Shown in pieces: positions 27,362-35,672 of a stretch of 64,000 bases of DNA. Every line of letters starts with the position of its first letter. Position 1 is the first letter of the stretch. Source of the DNA: Geobacter argillaceus. Lineage in GTDB: Bacteria; Desulfobacterota; Desulfuromonadia; Geobacterales; DSM-12255. The notes under the pieces are model-generated. The model was not told the origin of the DNA, made no database searches, and saw only the letters and a list, made by a program, of their open reading frames with translations. The stretch lies in NCBI RefSeq assembly GCF_007830735.1, contig NZ_VLLN01000015.1, positions 1 to 64,000 of the forward strand, written 5' to 3'. The translations under genes and the position numbers were made by a program.

Positions 27362-27420
27362 GGTTTTTATGGTATCAGAAATTTTTTGTGGTATTATGGG
27401 TGTAAAAATACCATAAAAAC
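27362..27420. promoter_or_regulatory. Inverted repeats upstream of the integrase gene
   Basis: GTTTTTATGGTAT (ending at 27375) and ATACCATAAAAAC (27408-27420) form a 13-bp inverted repeat. Nested GGTATT/AATACC copies lie inside. The position, immediately upstream of the integrase start at 27352, fits an operator or integrase arm sites. Confidence 0.5.
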
Positions 27421-27464
27421 ACCGGATGTCAAAATATGGGGCTGGATGTGTCTGGACGTAAAAA

Positions 27465-27494
27465 CAGCAAAAGCCCCTGATTTCTCAGAGGCTT
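27465..27494 (-). terminator. Terminator after tRNA-Ser
   Basis: On the minus strand AAGCCTCTGA, loop GAAA and TCAGGGGCTT (27494-27471) form a stem followed by Ts. It ends transcription from tRNA-Ser before the integrase region. Confidence 0.65.
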
Positions 27495-27527
27495 TCGGAC
27501 TGTATCGGACATCGCCAGATTGTTAAA

Positions 27528-27618
27528 TGGCGGAGAGGGAGGGATTTGAACCCTCGGTACGCTTTGGGCATACACACGATTTCCAGTCGTGCTCCTTCGG
27601 CCGCTCGGACACCTCTCC
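27528..27618 (-). tRNA. tRNA-Ser (anticodon GGA)
   Basis: The 91-base gene has acceptor GGAGAGG/CCTCTCC, a long variable arm, anticodon loop CTGGAAA, T-loop TTCAAAT and an encoded GCCA end. Its 3' end faces the integrase gene and is the likely attB. I did not find a second copy of its 3' end inside the window. Confidence 0.97.
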
Positions 27619-27639
27619 GCGAACGGGAAATATAGCGTA

Positions 27640-28275
27640 TCACCCCTGCCATGTAAAGCTTTTTGTAACCCCTCCCTCCAGGCCGTTCCCGATAACGGCC
27701 ATGACCCTTTCCGTAACCTCCCGGAGATATGCCCGGTCGTGCCGCCGCCCTGCATCGACCGGTATCGGCTCGTGCACCAGCACGCTGATGCTCCCCGGCC
27801 GGGGGAGACGCCGTCCTCTCGGATAGACATCATAGGCGCCGCAGATGGTGACCGGCACGATACTGGCGCCGCTGGCCGCGGCCAGGAGCGCCGCACCCTG
27901 TTTGCCGCCGCCGACGTGGCCGGTGCGCGTGAGTCTCCCCTCGGGGAAGATCCCGAGAACCCCGCCACTGCGCAGGATCTCCGTCCCGCGGCGCAGCGCC
28001 TCCCGGTCGCCTCCCCGGAGCGTGACCGGAATGGCGCCGCAATGGCGGATGACGAACCCCAGCAGCGGATGGCGGTAGAAATCGTCGATGATCAGGAACC
28101 GGACGGGCCGCCGCGTGCAGAGAGCAAGCAGCATGGAGTCGTAGTAGCTGGAGTGGTTGGCGCAGAGGATGAGGGGGCCGGTGGCGGGAATCCGCTCCCC
28201 GCCGACAATGGCGAGTCGGTGGCCAAGCCGCAGCCAAAGGGTAAAGAAGAGTCGCAGCAGCCGGTACAGGATCAT
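27640..28275 (-). CDS. 1-acyl-glycerol-3-phosphate acyltransferase family protein (PlsC-like)
   Basis: The product has 211 residues. It contains the acyltransferase motif NHSSYYDS (HX4D) and the substrate-binding block FPEGRLTRTG, plus an N-terminal hydrophobic segment. It probably makes phosphatidic acid from lysophosphatidic acid at the inner membrane. It follows the MFS gene by nine bases, so the two are in one minus-strand operon. A similar gene order (permease then acyltransferase) recalls lysophospholipid transport and re-acylation pairs such as LplT/Aas, but the permease here is not of the LplT type by motif. Confidence 0.87.
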   Translation of the reverse strand: MILYRLLRLFFTLWLRLGHRLAIVGGERIPATGPLILCANHSSYYDSMLLALCTRRPVRFLIIDDFYRHPLLGFVIRHCGAIPVTLRGGDREALRRGTEILRSGGVLGIFPEGRLTRTGHVGGGKQGAALLAAASGASIVPVTICGAYDVYPRGRRLPRPGSISVLVHEPIPVDAGRRHDRAYLREVTERVMAVIGNGLEGGVTKSFTWQG

Positions 28276-28284
28276 GCCGACCCC

Positions 28285-29538
28285 TCAGGCATGCTCGTCA
28301 ACCCTTGCCAGCACCAGGCTGCCGATCACGAACAGGATGAGGATGCTCAGCACGCCGTAGCGCGAGTGTCCGGCCAACTGCCCGGTAATGCCGACCAGGA
28401 ACGGACCGGTGATGGTGGCGAACTTGCCGGAGATGTTGTAGAAACCGAAAAATTCCGCCGACCGGTCAGGTGGGACCAACCGGCCGAAGAAACTGCGGCT
28501 GAGGGCCTGGATCCCCCCCATGGAGGTGGCGACCAGGACGGAAAGGATCCAGAACACGATGGTCCGGGCCTGCACGGTGGGAAGCGACGGCAGCAGAAAG
28601 GCGATGAAGGTGATCAGGCAGTAGATGGCGATCCCCGCCTGCAGGAGCGGCTTCACGGCAAAGCGGCCGGCCAGCCTGCCCCAGAGGAGAGAAAAGGGAA
28701 AGGCGATGATCTGGATGATCAGGATAGCCAGGATAAGCGTGGTGGTACTGAGCCCGATATCGATACCGTAGGCGACGGACATGGTGATCACGGTATTGAT
28801 GCCGTCGATGAAGAAGAAATAGGCCAGCAGGAACAGGAAGGAGTTGCGGTAGCCGCGGATGTGGCGGAAAGTTACGACCATCCGTTGAAACGCCTCTGCC
28901 ACCGGATGGTCCGACTGCGGGCAGAAGTAGACCTGGCGTACGTCCCGCAGGAGCGGGAGGGAGAAAACGAGCCACCAGATGGCGACGATGACGAAGCCGG
29001 CCCGCGCGGCCGCGGCCGGGATGACGGTCCCGCCGGGCGATTTCATGCCGAGGATCAGACCGATTACGGCCAGAAAGGGGATGACGCTCCCGATGTAACC
29101 CCAGGCGTAGCCGGCCGTGGAGACCATGTCCATCCGCTCCGGTTCCGTGACATCGGTGATGAAGGCGTCGTAGAAGACGTTGGCCCCGGACCAGCAGGTA
29201 CTGGCCACAACGAATACCGTCAGGCAGTAACCCCACGCACCCTCCCGGCAGAAGAAGAGGAGCGCCGTTGCCGCGACTCCGGCGATCAGAAAAATGGCAA
29301 AGAGCCGCTTCTTCCATCCCTCATAATCGGCAAAGGTCCCCATGGTCGGGGCCAGAACGACGAGGATGAGTGACGAGAGGGAGTTGGCATATCCCCACCA
29401 GGCGGTGGAGACCTCCGGTGCTACACCGCGGGCGGCGATCTCCTTGAAGAAGATCGGCATGACCGCGGTCACGACGACCAGCACAAAGGCTGAGTTCGCC
29501 ACATCATAGAGTATCCAGCTCTTCTCGGTCCTGGTCAC
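28285..29538 (-). CDS. MFS permease of the UMF1/Atg22-like type
   Basis: The product has 417 residues when started at GTG 29538, which has GGGGAGCATTGC in front; ATG 29574 would add 12 residues. The start TRTEKSWILYDVANSAFVLVV is the signature opening of the UMF1 family. About twelve membrane helices follow, including the block NVFYDAFITDVTEPERMDMVSTAGYAWGY-like segment. The substrate is unknown. It shares an operon with the plsC-like gene. Confidence 0.85.
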   Translation of the reverse strand: MTRTEKSWILYDVANSAFVLVVVTAVMPIFFKEIAARGVAPEVSTAWWGYANSLSSLILVVLAPTMGTFADYEGWKKRLFAIFLIAGVAATALLFFCREGAWGYCLTVFVVASTCWSGANVFYDAFITDVTEPERMDMVSTAGYAWGYIGSVIPFLAVIGLILGMKSPGGTVIPAAAARAGFVIVAIWWLVFSLPLLRDVRQVYFCPQSDHPVAEAFQRMVVTFRHIRGYRNSFLFLLAYFFFIDGINTVITMSVAYGIDIGLSTTTLILAILIIQIIAFPFSLLWGRLAGRFAVKPLLQAGIAIYCLITFIAFLLPSLPTVQARTIVFWILSVLVATSMGGIQALSRSFFGRLVPPDRSAEFFGFYNISGKFATITGPFLVGITGQLAGHSRYGVLSILILFVIGSLVLARVDEHA

Positions 29539-29670
29539 GCAATGCTCCCCATCGTGTTTGATCGCCCCGCCCACCTCAGCGGTTCCGGGAGTGTAATCCG
29601 TGGCAACCGGTCAGGCAAGGAGAAAAGGGGGTGCCTTGCAAAACCTGACCGGGTGGATTATGGTAGGCCG

Positions 29671-30588
29671 ATGGGAGCCAAACGCTACAACCAGTTTACC
29701 GAAGAGCTGCGGGCCCTCTTCGGCTGCCGTGTCCAGCGGATTTCCGTGGATGCCGGCTTCACCTGCCCCAACCGGGACGGAACCGCGGGGAGCGACGGCT
29801 GCATCTATTGCAGCAGCCGGGGGGCCGGGGCACCGGGCATTGCCCGCGGGAGGTCGGTGGCGGAGCAGCTCGAGGTGGACAAGGCGTTCCTGGCCAGGCG
29901 GTACCATGCGCAAAAATTTCTTGCCTATTTCCAGGCCTTCTCCAACACCTACGGCCCGGTCGAGCAACTGCAGGCCCTGTACGACGAGGCGCTGGCGGTT
30001 CCGGATATCGTCGGCCTCATTGTCGGCACCCGGCCCGACTGCCTGCCGCCGGCAGTGTTCGATCTCCTGGCCGGCTATGCACAACGCACCTATTTCTGGC
30101 TGGAGCTGGGGCTGCAGTCGTCACATGACCGGAGCCTGGCGTGGATCGGCCGTGGCCACGACGCGGCCAGTTTCAGTGCGGCTGCCCGGGAAGCCAGTTG
30201 CAGGGGTATCCGCGTCTGCGCCCATGTCATTCTCGGCCTGCCGGGAGAGAGCCGTGCGGAAATGCTGGCCACGGCCGACTATCTGAACAGTCTGAGGGTG
30301 GCCGGGGTGAAGCTCCACCACCTGCATGTGCTGAAAGAAACGGAGTTGGCGAGACGTTATGAAAAGGGTGATGTCGCGCTACTGAACGAGGATGACTACG
30401 TCGGTCTGGTCTGCGACTTCCTGGAGCGGCTGGCACCAAATGTCCTGGTCCAACGGCTGGTGGGAGATGGCAGTCGCGACCTGATTGCTCCCCGCTGGAA
30501 CAAACTGGCACTGCTCAACGCCATAGATACCGAACTGAAGCGTCGGGGCACCCGGCAGGGGGGGAGGTGGCAGGCCGGTGAGTGGTGA
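29671..30588 (+). CDS. TIGR01212-family radical SAM protein (YhcC-like)
   Basis: The product has 305 residues from ATG 29671 (MGAKRYNQFTEEL). The start of the family, VQRISVDAGFTCPNRDGT, and the cysteines in CPNRDG and CIYC that bind the [4Fe-4S]-SAM cluster are present. Conserved ELGLQSSHDRSL and HVILGLPGES follow. The length matches E. coli YhcC, whose reaction is not established; it is related to the Elp3/MiaB branch of radical SAM proteins. It appears monocistronic and divergent from the permease gene. Confidence 0.88.
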   Translation: MGAKRYNQFTEELRALFGCRVQRISVDAGFTCPNRDGTAGSDGCIYCSSRGAGAPGIARGRSVAEQLEVDKAFLARRYHAQKFLAYFQAFSNTYGPVEQLQALYDEALAVPDIVGLIVGTRPDCLPPAVFDLLAGYAQRTYFWLELGLQSSHDRSLAWIGRGHDAASFSAAAREASCRGIRVCAHVILGLPGESRAEMLATADYLNSLRVAGVKLHHLHVLKETELARRYEKGDVALLNEDDYVGLVCDFLERLAPNVLVQRLVGDGSRDLIAPRWNKLALLNAIDTELKRRGTRQGGRWQAGEW

Positions 30589-30718
30589 GGGAGCTCAACT
30601 GTGTCACTTCGTCAAGCACCGGCTGACTGCGGCAGCCGCCGGATGATAGCGTGACCCGCCGACCATGAAACATGCCGCCGTTTCTGCTATACTTGTAAGA
30701 GAGAAGGAGGTGAACAGC

Positions 30719-31213
30719 ATGAACGTCCTCGATTATGCAACCAGGGTCGAAGAGGAAGGGTTGCGGCTGTTCGAGCGGCTCGAACATGAAACGGAGAACA
30801 GGGAATTGAAGGAGATCTTTGGGCTTCTTGCCGCAACGAAACGGGAGCATCGCGAATCCCTTGAAACCATGAAGCAGCAGATCAATCCGGCCGATGCCGA
30901 ATCGACGATGGTGGACCGGGCCAGAGACGTGAAGAGCTGCTTCCAGACGCTGTTTGAAAGCAGCGATACTATGCATGAGCTGCGGAAGGACCTGGATGGC
31001 TTCTGGCACATTGTGAAGGCCGAAGAAGAGGCCATCAGGCTCTATGAAGGGATGGCCGCAGCCGAAACTCAGCCAAATGCCCGGCTGCTATTGCAGAAAA
31101 TCGCCGATGATGAGAGAAAACATCTTGAGGTGATCGAAAACATCTACGATTTTGTCGAGGCACCCCATACCTATCTGGAATGGGGCGAATTCAGCAACCT
31201 GCATGGGCTGTAA
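30719..31213 (+). CDS. Ferritin-like/rubrerythrin-fold protein
   Basis: The product has 164 residues from ATG 30719 behind GAGAAGGAGGTGAACAGC. The four-helix layout carries paired iron ligands (EEEGLRLFERLEHE, TKREHRESLE, KAEEEAIRLYEGM and DDERKHLEVIE; ExxH patterns), as in rubrerythrin without the rubredoxin domain. It probably has a di-iron centre and a role in peroxide or iron stress in this anaerobe. A rubredoxin gene lies 2 kb downstream. Confidence 0.85.
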   Translation: MNVLDYATRVEEEGLRLFERLEHETENRELKEIFGLLAATKREHRESLETMKQQINPADAESTMVDRARDVKSCFQTLFESSDTMHELRKDLDGFWHIVKAEEEAIRLYEGMAAAETQPNARLLLQKIADDERKHLEVIENIYDFVEAPHTYLEWGEFSNLHGL

Positions 31214-31239
31214 GTGTGTTGCAGAAGCGATTATGAGGG

Positions 31240-31271
31240 AAAAGGGAGAAGTAGCTGCTTCTCCCTTTTTG
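31240..31271 (+). terminator. Terminator after the ferritin-like gene
   Basis: AAAAGGGAGAAG (31240-31251) and CTTCTCCCTTTT (31258-31269) form a 12-bp stem with a T-tail. Confidence 0.85.
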
Positions 31272-31407
31272 TTTCCCCCGGAAAAGAAGTAGACTGGCAA
31301 ACAGCCCCTCGAAATTATGTAACTCTACAAACTCGGCATCGACCATTGTCAGCTCTCGTCGATGCCTTGCCTTCCTGCATTGTTTTGACCGGCTCCGGCC
31401 CTTCCGA

Positions 31408-31653
31408 CTATTTTTTCTTTTTTGCTACCCTGGGAACTCGGGGCGCCTTTGTTTCGACAGTAGTTTCAGGGGGAGGAGAAAAAGAACCCGGGGCGGCTGG
31501 CTCCAAGGTAGTGAAGTGAGATGCGGCAATTTTCCGGTTATGACCGTCGCTGAACTGGATCATCACCGAGCTGGGTGTTACTTCCAGGACCTTGCCGGCG
31601 CCCCATCCCAGCCCGCCTGAGTGACTTACAATGTTGCCGACTTTAATTGTCAT
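31408..31653 (-). CDS. DUF3553-like small protein
   Basis: The product has 81 residues from ATG 31653 (MTIKVGNIVSHSGGLGWGAGKVLE). The first 45 residues match the pattern of DUF3553 proteins, a small beta-barrel also found fused to helicases. The C-terminal tail is Pro- and Lys-rich (ending VAKKKK). Function unknown; the fold suggests nucleic-acid binding. An in-frame ATG at 31704 is possible but its extra residues look non-native. Confidence 0.65.
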   Translation of the reverse strand: MTIKVGNIVSHSGGLGWGAGKVLEVTPSSVMIQFSDGHNRKIAASHFTTLEPAAPGSFSPPPETTVETKAPRVPRVAKKKK

Positions 31654-31704
31654 GGATTCGTACCGCTTTCTTTTTTGTTGAGGTGGGTGAGTAGCAAGTA
31701 GCAA

Positions 31705-32062
31705 CTCGTGGGCCTTCCAGTAGCAAAATCACCATTTAAATCCATCATATCCATTTAATAATACGGCAGGGTCACTACATTAGCAAGGCGCGTTCGCGGT
31801 AATTGTCGCCAGTTGTAGTGGCTATAATCTGAACAAATCTGTTAACATGCCATGTTTACAGCGTATTTTATGATATCTGCCGATATATCGACGTGAATAA
31901 ATTTAATGAATAAGCATGTTATTGCGGATGCTGAAATATGTCAGCAGCTGTTGCTTGAATATAATAGATTGACATCAACAGAACAAAGCTGTTAGGGTCG
32001 AAAACAGATTCGGCACAGTGCCGGACAACAACAACAGGAAGTAATCAGGAGAAGGTACACAA
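31705..32062. other. AT-rich leader region of the cold-shock gene
   Basis: This 358-base gap has no protein-like ORF. TATAAT-like and TTGACA-like strings occur at about 31957-31975, and the last 80 bases before cspA are purine- and AAC-rich, as in the long leaders of csp genes. A ribosome site AGGAGAAGG precedes the ATG. Confidence 0.4.
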
Positions 32063-32263
32063 ATGGTAAACGGAACAGTAAAATGGTTTAACGACAGCAA
32101 AGGTTTTGGTTTTCTCGAGCAGGAAAATGGCGAAGACGTATTTTGTCATTTTTCCGCCATCGCAGGTGACGGATTCAAATCCCTTGCTGAAGGTGATAGA
32201 GTAACATTTGAAGTAACCAAGGGTCCGAAAGGGCTTCAGGCCGCAAACGTGACCCGTATCTAA
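32063..32263 (+). CDS. cspA: Cold-shock domain protein
   Basis: The product has 66 residues, a single cold-shock domain with RNP1 KGFGFLEQ and RNP2 VFCHFSAI (Cys in place of the common Val). It is a single-stranded nucleic acid chaperone. The gene stands alone with a long leader and a strong terminator. Geobacters carry several csp genes, so the symbol marks the family, not a proven ortholog. Confidence 0.93.
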   Translation: MVNGTVKWFNDSKGFGFLEQENGEDVFCHFSAIAGDGFKSLAEGDRVTFEVTKGPKGLQAANVTRI

Positions 32264-32284
32264 TCATCGTCTCCAGTAGACCAC

Positions 32285-32317
32285 AAAAGCCCCGGGAGAA
32301 TCCCGGGGCTTTTTTTG
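32285..32317 (+). terminator. Terminator after cspA
   Basis: AAAGCCCCGGGA and TCCCGGGGCTTT (32286-32312) form a long GC stem followed by a T-run. Confidence 0.92.
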
Positions 32318-32416
32318 TCCTGAACGGCTCACTGGTGCTGTCCAGATACAGGCATCACAGTACCTGTTCCGTAAAGGTCGGTCTGGCCCAGATCACGTTC
32401 GCACAGGAGTTACCCG

Positions 32417-32572
32417 ATGGCAAAGCCCAATTTCCAGTTTCAGAAACGGCAAAAGGAATTAGAGCGAAAGAAAAAGAACGAGGAAAAGCTTCAGCGCAAG
32501 CTGGCTAAAAACAGCACCGTCACTGATGACGACACCCCGGAACAGCCCCCTGCAGAGGACGAGATCGCATAG
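32417..32572 (+). CDS. Small basic coiled-coil protein
   Basis: The product has 51 residues from ATG 32417, with AGGAGT seven bases before it. It begins MAKPNFQFQKRQKELERKKK, continues with a strongly charged helix, and ends in an acidic tail (DDDTPEQPPAEDEIA). This basic-then-acidic layout recurs in short conserved proteins of delta-proteobacteria with unknown role, possibly RNA or ribosome associated. It is short and easily missed by gene callers. Confidence 0.7.
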   Translation: MAKPNFQFQKRQKELERKKKNEEKLQRKLAKNSTVTDDDTPEQPPAEDEIA

Positions 32573-32721
32573 GGCGGCGAAGTCCGGACGGCCGCTTGAC
32601 GGACTGCCACATGGTGGCACCGAATTTCGATGCTTGTTTCTGCAGCGCACGGGCGCTGCCGGCAATCGTGGCTTTGCAATTGCTCCGCACGCAGTAACAT
32701 GGTATATCTAGCAGGCACCTG

Positions 32722-32752
32722 AACCACAGGGACCAACCCTGTGGTTTTTTAT
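32722..32752 (+). terminator. Terminator upstream of the zinc-ribbon gene
   Basis: AACCACAGGG (32722-32731), loop ACCAA and CCCTGTGGTT (32737-32746) form a 10-bp stem with a T-run. It probably ends the small coiled-coil gene's transcript. Confidence 0.85.
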
Positions 32753-32779
32753 TGGGCACAGCAACCGAAGGGAGAGGTC

Positions 32780-33214
32780 ATGAGAGGACAACTGTCGGCA
32801 GGGAGTATTGTTGAAACACGGTGTACCCGCTGCCGGAAAATACTGAACCATACGATTGTCGCCATGGTCGGCGAACAGATAGTGCGCGTTGAGTGCAATA
32901 CCTGCCACGGCGTCCACAATTATCATCCGATCAAGCCAGCCAAAGAGCCTGCTGCCGCCAAAGCCACCCAGAAGAAAGCGGCGACTCCCCGCGCAGCAAA
33001 AGCCGATCCTGCGGCCGCTGCTGCTGCCGAGTGGACGGCACTGAAGTCGGGCATGGATCCGGCACAGGCAGTCCCGTACGATATGAACGGTACGTACCGC
33101 GTGAAAAACCTGCTTTCGCACCCGCAGTTCGGGCTCGGCATCGTGCTGCTTGTCCTGCCGGGCAAGATTGACGTACTGTTCCAGGATGGGAAGAAGCTGC
33201 TCCGTTGTGGCTAG
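32780..33214 (+). CDS. Zinc-ribbon protein of unknown function
   Basis: The product has 144 residues from ATG 32780 behind GGGAGAGGTC. A zinc-ribbon-like N-terminus has CTRC and CNTC pairs (TRCTRCRKILNHT, VRVECNTCHGVHNY). An Ala/Lys-rich linker and a conserved C-terminal domain (YRVKNLLSHPQFGLGIVLLVLPGKIDVLFQDGKKLLRC) follow. The C-terminal part resembles a small beta-barrel domain in other short bacterial proteins. I cannot assign a function. Rubredoxin follows 91 bases later. Confidence 0.7.
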   Translation: MRGQLSAGSIVETRCTRCRKILNHTIVAMVGEQIVRVECNTCHGVHNYHPIKPAKEPAAAKATQKKAATPRAAKADPAAAAAAEWTALKSGMDPAQAVPYDMNGTYRVKNLLSHPQFGLGIVLLVLPGKIDVLFQDGKKLLRCG

Positions 33215-33305
33215 CCGGCACACGCCGCTTGTCTGATCTGCGGACTAAGTGACGTCCGCAAAGGGCAGCGTAGCGGCAGGAATGGCGGCAAGGAGGGAAC
33301 ACGCC

Positions 33306-33464
33306 ATGCAACAATGGAAATGCACCGTCTGTGGCTATGTCTATGACCCTGTCGAGGGGGATGCGGATAACGGTGTCCCGCCGGGAACCCCTTTCGAGGA
33401 GCTTCCCGATGGCTGGGCCTGCCCCATTTGCGGAGCCGGCAAGGATCTGTTCGAGAAAATCTAG
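33306..33464 (+). CDS. Rubredoxin
   Basis: The product has 52 residues from ATG 33306 behind AAGGAGGGAACACGCC. It has the two rubredoxin knuckles CTVCGY and CPICGA plus the DGWACPICG signature. The single Fe(Cys)4 site carries one electron, typically to rubrerythrin or oxygen-reducing enzymes in anaerobes. The ferritin-like protein encoded nearby is a plausible partner. Confidence 0.95.
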   Translation: MQQWKCTVCGYVYDPVEGDADNGVPPGTPFEELPDGWACPICGAGKDLFEKI

Positions 33465-33545
33465 GGGCCTGTCAGGCGTGTCTGCGGCCGTTTGTTCCAA
33501 CGGGGCAGGCGGCCGCTTGGTGCATGGTCGTCTCCAGCCCCTCTC

Positions 33546-34412
33546 CTAACTTTCGGGGCCTGCCCCCGCCCCTTTCCCCGTTAGCCTGACCCCCTCCTCG
33601 GTCAGTGTTACCAGACCATCCTTGTAGAGTCCCCCCACCGCCTTTTTAAAGGTCTTCTTGCTCATTCCCAGGGTCTTCTGGATGAGAGCCGGTGAGCTCT
33701 GGTCGTGCAGCGGCAAGCTGCCGCCATTGGCCGCCAGCACCTTGAGGATGACCTCGCGGGCCTCTGCCACCCCCTCGGCCCCCACCTTGCGTAGGGTGAC
33801 ATCCAGCTTGCCGTCTTCGCGCAGGCGCTTGACGTAGCCGGCCAGTTGCGTGCCGGGGCGGGTGCCGGCCGGCAGTTCGTCCCGGTAGAGCAGGGCGGGG
33901 AAACGCTGGTCGACAATCACCTTGGCGCCGAGGTCGGTGACCTGCCAGACGAGCAGGGCTACCGCATCGCCTTCATGCAGATCGGGACGGCCGCGGTCGA
34001 GGCAGTCATCGATCCGGGCGTTGGCAAAAGGCCTGCCCTGCGGATCGAGATCGACCTTCACCAGGTAGCTCCTGCCGACCTGCATCCGCTCGGGCTGGAG
34101 ACTGAACGGCGCCAGCAGCTCCTTTGCCATGCCCCAGTCGAGAAACGCCCCATGGGGGCCAACCGACCGGACCGTCAGCAGTGCGAACTCGCCAGCCTGG
34201 GCCAGCGGCAGACGGCAGGTGGCCTGCAACTCGCCGGCCACGTCCTGATACAGGAATACCTCCAACAGCTCGCCCGGCGTTGCATCGGGCGCCTCCCGCA
34301 GGGGGAGGTGCGCCAGCCGACCGCCGGCCTCCAGCCAGACGCCGCGCTTGTCAACGCGGGCGACCATCAGGATTTGCAGGCGGCAAAGTTCCGGTTGTTC
34401 GCTGTTCTCCAT
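33546..34412 (-). CDS. CvfB-like S1 RNA-binding protein
   Basis: The product has 288 residues, starting at ATG 34412 behind GAAGGAGAGGAC. It has a tandem S1-like layout: VRSVGPHGAFLDWGMAKELLAPF, GRSYLVKVDLDPQGRPFANARI and a third block TQLAGYVKRLREDGKLDVTL. A C-terminal winged helix (TLGMSKKTFKKAVGGLYKDGLVTLTEEGV) follows. This is the layout of CvfB/YitL proteins, which bind RNA and affect virulence or ribosome function in Firmicutes. Confidence 0.85.
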   Translation of the reverse strand: MENSEQPELCRLQILMVARVDKRGVWLEAGGRLAHLPLREAPDATPGELLEVFLYQDVAGELQATCRLPLAQAGEFALLTVRSVGPHGAFLDWGMAKELLAPFSLQPERMQVGRSYLVKVDLDPQGRPFANARIDDCLDRGRPDLHEGDAVALLVWQVTDLGAKVIVDQRFPALLYRDELPAGTRPGTQLAGYVKRLREDGKLDVTLRKVGAEGVAEAREVILKVLAANGGSLPLHDQSSPALIQKTLGMSKKTFKKAVGGLYKDGLVTLTEEGVRLTGKGAGAGPES

Positions 34413-34545
34413 GTCCTCTCCTTCGTACGTCGCTTGCACCATTTCAGCAAACAGGTCCTCAGTACGGGTGCTGTTGCCCGCACCACTCGACCGCGTCATC
34501 CCCGGCGCCATGGCGAATCTCTTTCCCGCGACAATTTGTCCCCAG

Positions 34546-34848
34546 CTAGAACAGTCCCTGCTGTCCGATGACCGGCGGCAGGCGTGTGGGGGCCTTGATC
34601 CGCAGCTGTTTATTGACATTCATCCGTCCGAACACCACCTGGATGTCGCCGACCGATACGCCAAACTCGGCGGCAAGAAACCGCACCATATGGTCGGTTG
34701 CCCGCCCGGCACGGGGGACTGCCGTCACGCTGACACAGAGCTGGTGTCCCTTCACCTTGCCGATGGCGTCCCGCTTGGCATTGGGCGTGCCGAGGATGTT
34801 GAGCACGAGCGTATCACCCTCCCACGCATAACACGACTTCTTCATCAT
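34546..34848 (-). CDS. DUF167/YggU family protein
   Basis: The product has 100 residues from the ATG pair at 34848/34845, behind GCGGAGGG; the second ATG has the better spacing. It contains the YggU pattern VLNILGTPNAKRDAIGKVKG, RAGRATDHMVRFLAAEFGV and IQVVFGRMNVNKQLRI. It is a small alpha/beta protein of unknown role. Confidence 0.85.
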   Translation of the reverse strand: MMKKSCYAWEGDTLVLNILGTPNAKRDAIGKVKGHQLCVSVTAVPRAGRATDHMVRFLAAEFGVSVGDIQVVFGRMNVNKQLRIKAPTRLPPVIGQQGLF

Positions 34849-34886
34849 CCCTCCGCATGGCGCCAATCCGTAATACACCCGGCCGG

Positions 34887-35102
34887 TCAGCGGTGAGTCT
34901 TCTCCAGCAGCGGCTTAAGGAATTTTTCAAAGGTGGCCAGCTGTTTGGACGAGAGCAGATCGATATTCCCTTCATTATCCAGCAAGAAGGTGCCGACGCC
35001 GATGACGGTCTTTGCCAGATAGCCGGTTCCGGCAACGCTCTGTTCAATCTCATCCCTACGTTTGCTTATCAGGTTGCGCAGCTGGTTCAAGTCAGGTTCC
35101 AC
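34887..35102 (-). CDS. Conserved small hypothetical protein
   Basis: The product has 71 residues from GTG 35102, behind AACAGGAGATACCACT. It begins MEPDLNQLRNLISKRRDEIEQ and has a conserved-looking core AKTVIGVGTFLLDNEGNIDLLSSKQ. I do not recognise the family. It follows the direction of YggU and lies 39 bases upstream of it, so the two may be co-transcribed. Confidence 0.6.
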   Translation of the reverse strand: MEPDLNQLRNLISKRRDEIEQSVAGTGYLAKTVIGVGTFLLDNEGNIDLLSSKQLATFEKFLKPLLEKTHR

Positions 35103-35255
35103 AGTGGTATCTCCTGTTGGTGGCACATTGTGTATGGTATCCGCCCTATCTCCGCCATGTATCATCAGCAGCGGATAAAATGTACCGCCATATCGTTTCG
35201 TAGTAAAGGGCACACGGTAACGTGAGTCCGGGTGCCGGGAAGAAGGCCATGAAAC

Positions 35256-35286
35256 GTCACAGGCGGCCAAAGCGGTCGCCTGTGAC
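35256..35286. terminator. Strong hairpin between small minus-strand genes
   Basis: GTCACAGGCG (35256-35265) pairs with CGCCTGTGAC (35277-35286). No clear T-tract follows on either strand, so it may be a terminator for the lipoprotein gene or a repeat-type hairpin. Confidence 0.5.
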
Positions 35287-35317
35287 TTACGTATGTGTCC
35301 CGGGAATTTGTTCAGGT

Positions 35318-35578
35318 TTACCGGATGTTCTTGCTGGTGAAGAGGACCACCTTATCTCCCAAGAAATTAACCGTGATGTTCTTCTGCTCGTCCCCCCAGA
35401 CACAGTTCCTGACAAACAGAGCCTCCGAGCAGCTGTCAGGCTTGCCGAGGATCGTGACCACCTCGCTGTACCCAATCCCCATCTTGATTTTAGAGTAGTT
35501 CTCCATTGTCAACTTGCTGCAACCAAAGAGCATGACCAGTAAAGACAGAACAACTATCAGCCGTACAGGTACCAGCAT
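35318..35578 (-). CDS. SmpA/OmlA-like outer-membrane lipoprotein (DUF3862 type)
   Basis: The product has 86 residues. A lipoprotein signal with lipobox LFGC makes Cys20 the lipidated residue. The mature part (YSKIKMGIGYSEVVTILGKPDSCSEALF...VWGDEQKNITVNFLGDKVV) is the SmpA/BamE-like fold. It is probably a small envelope lipoprotein. Confidence 0.82.
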   Translation of the reverse strand: MLVPVRLIVVLSLLVMLFGCSKLTMENYSKIKMGIGYSEVVTILGKPDSCSEALFVRNCVWGDEQKNITVNFLGDKVVLFTSKNIR

Positions 35579-35672
35579 GTATTTTCCTTTCCCGATGGTC
35601 TTTTGAACCCGAATGCCGCCACTATAACAGAGGGAAGGGAAAGTGTCCCTGTTTTCTCAGAATCCCCCCTGT

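Noticed and set aside
27589-29373. A 594-codon plus-strand ORF opposite plsC and the MFS gene
   Set aside because: It overlaps tRNA-Ser and two well-supported genes and its composition is that of a shadow frame (runs of Glu, Asp and Gly, no domain).
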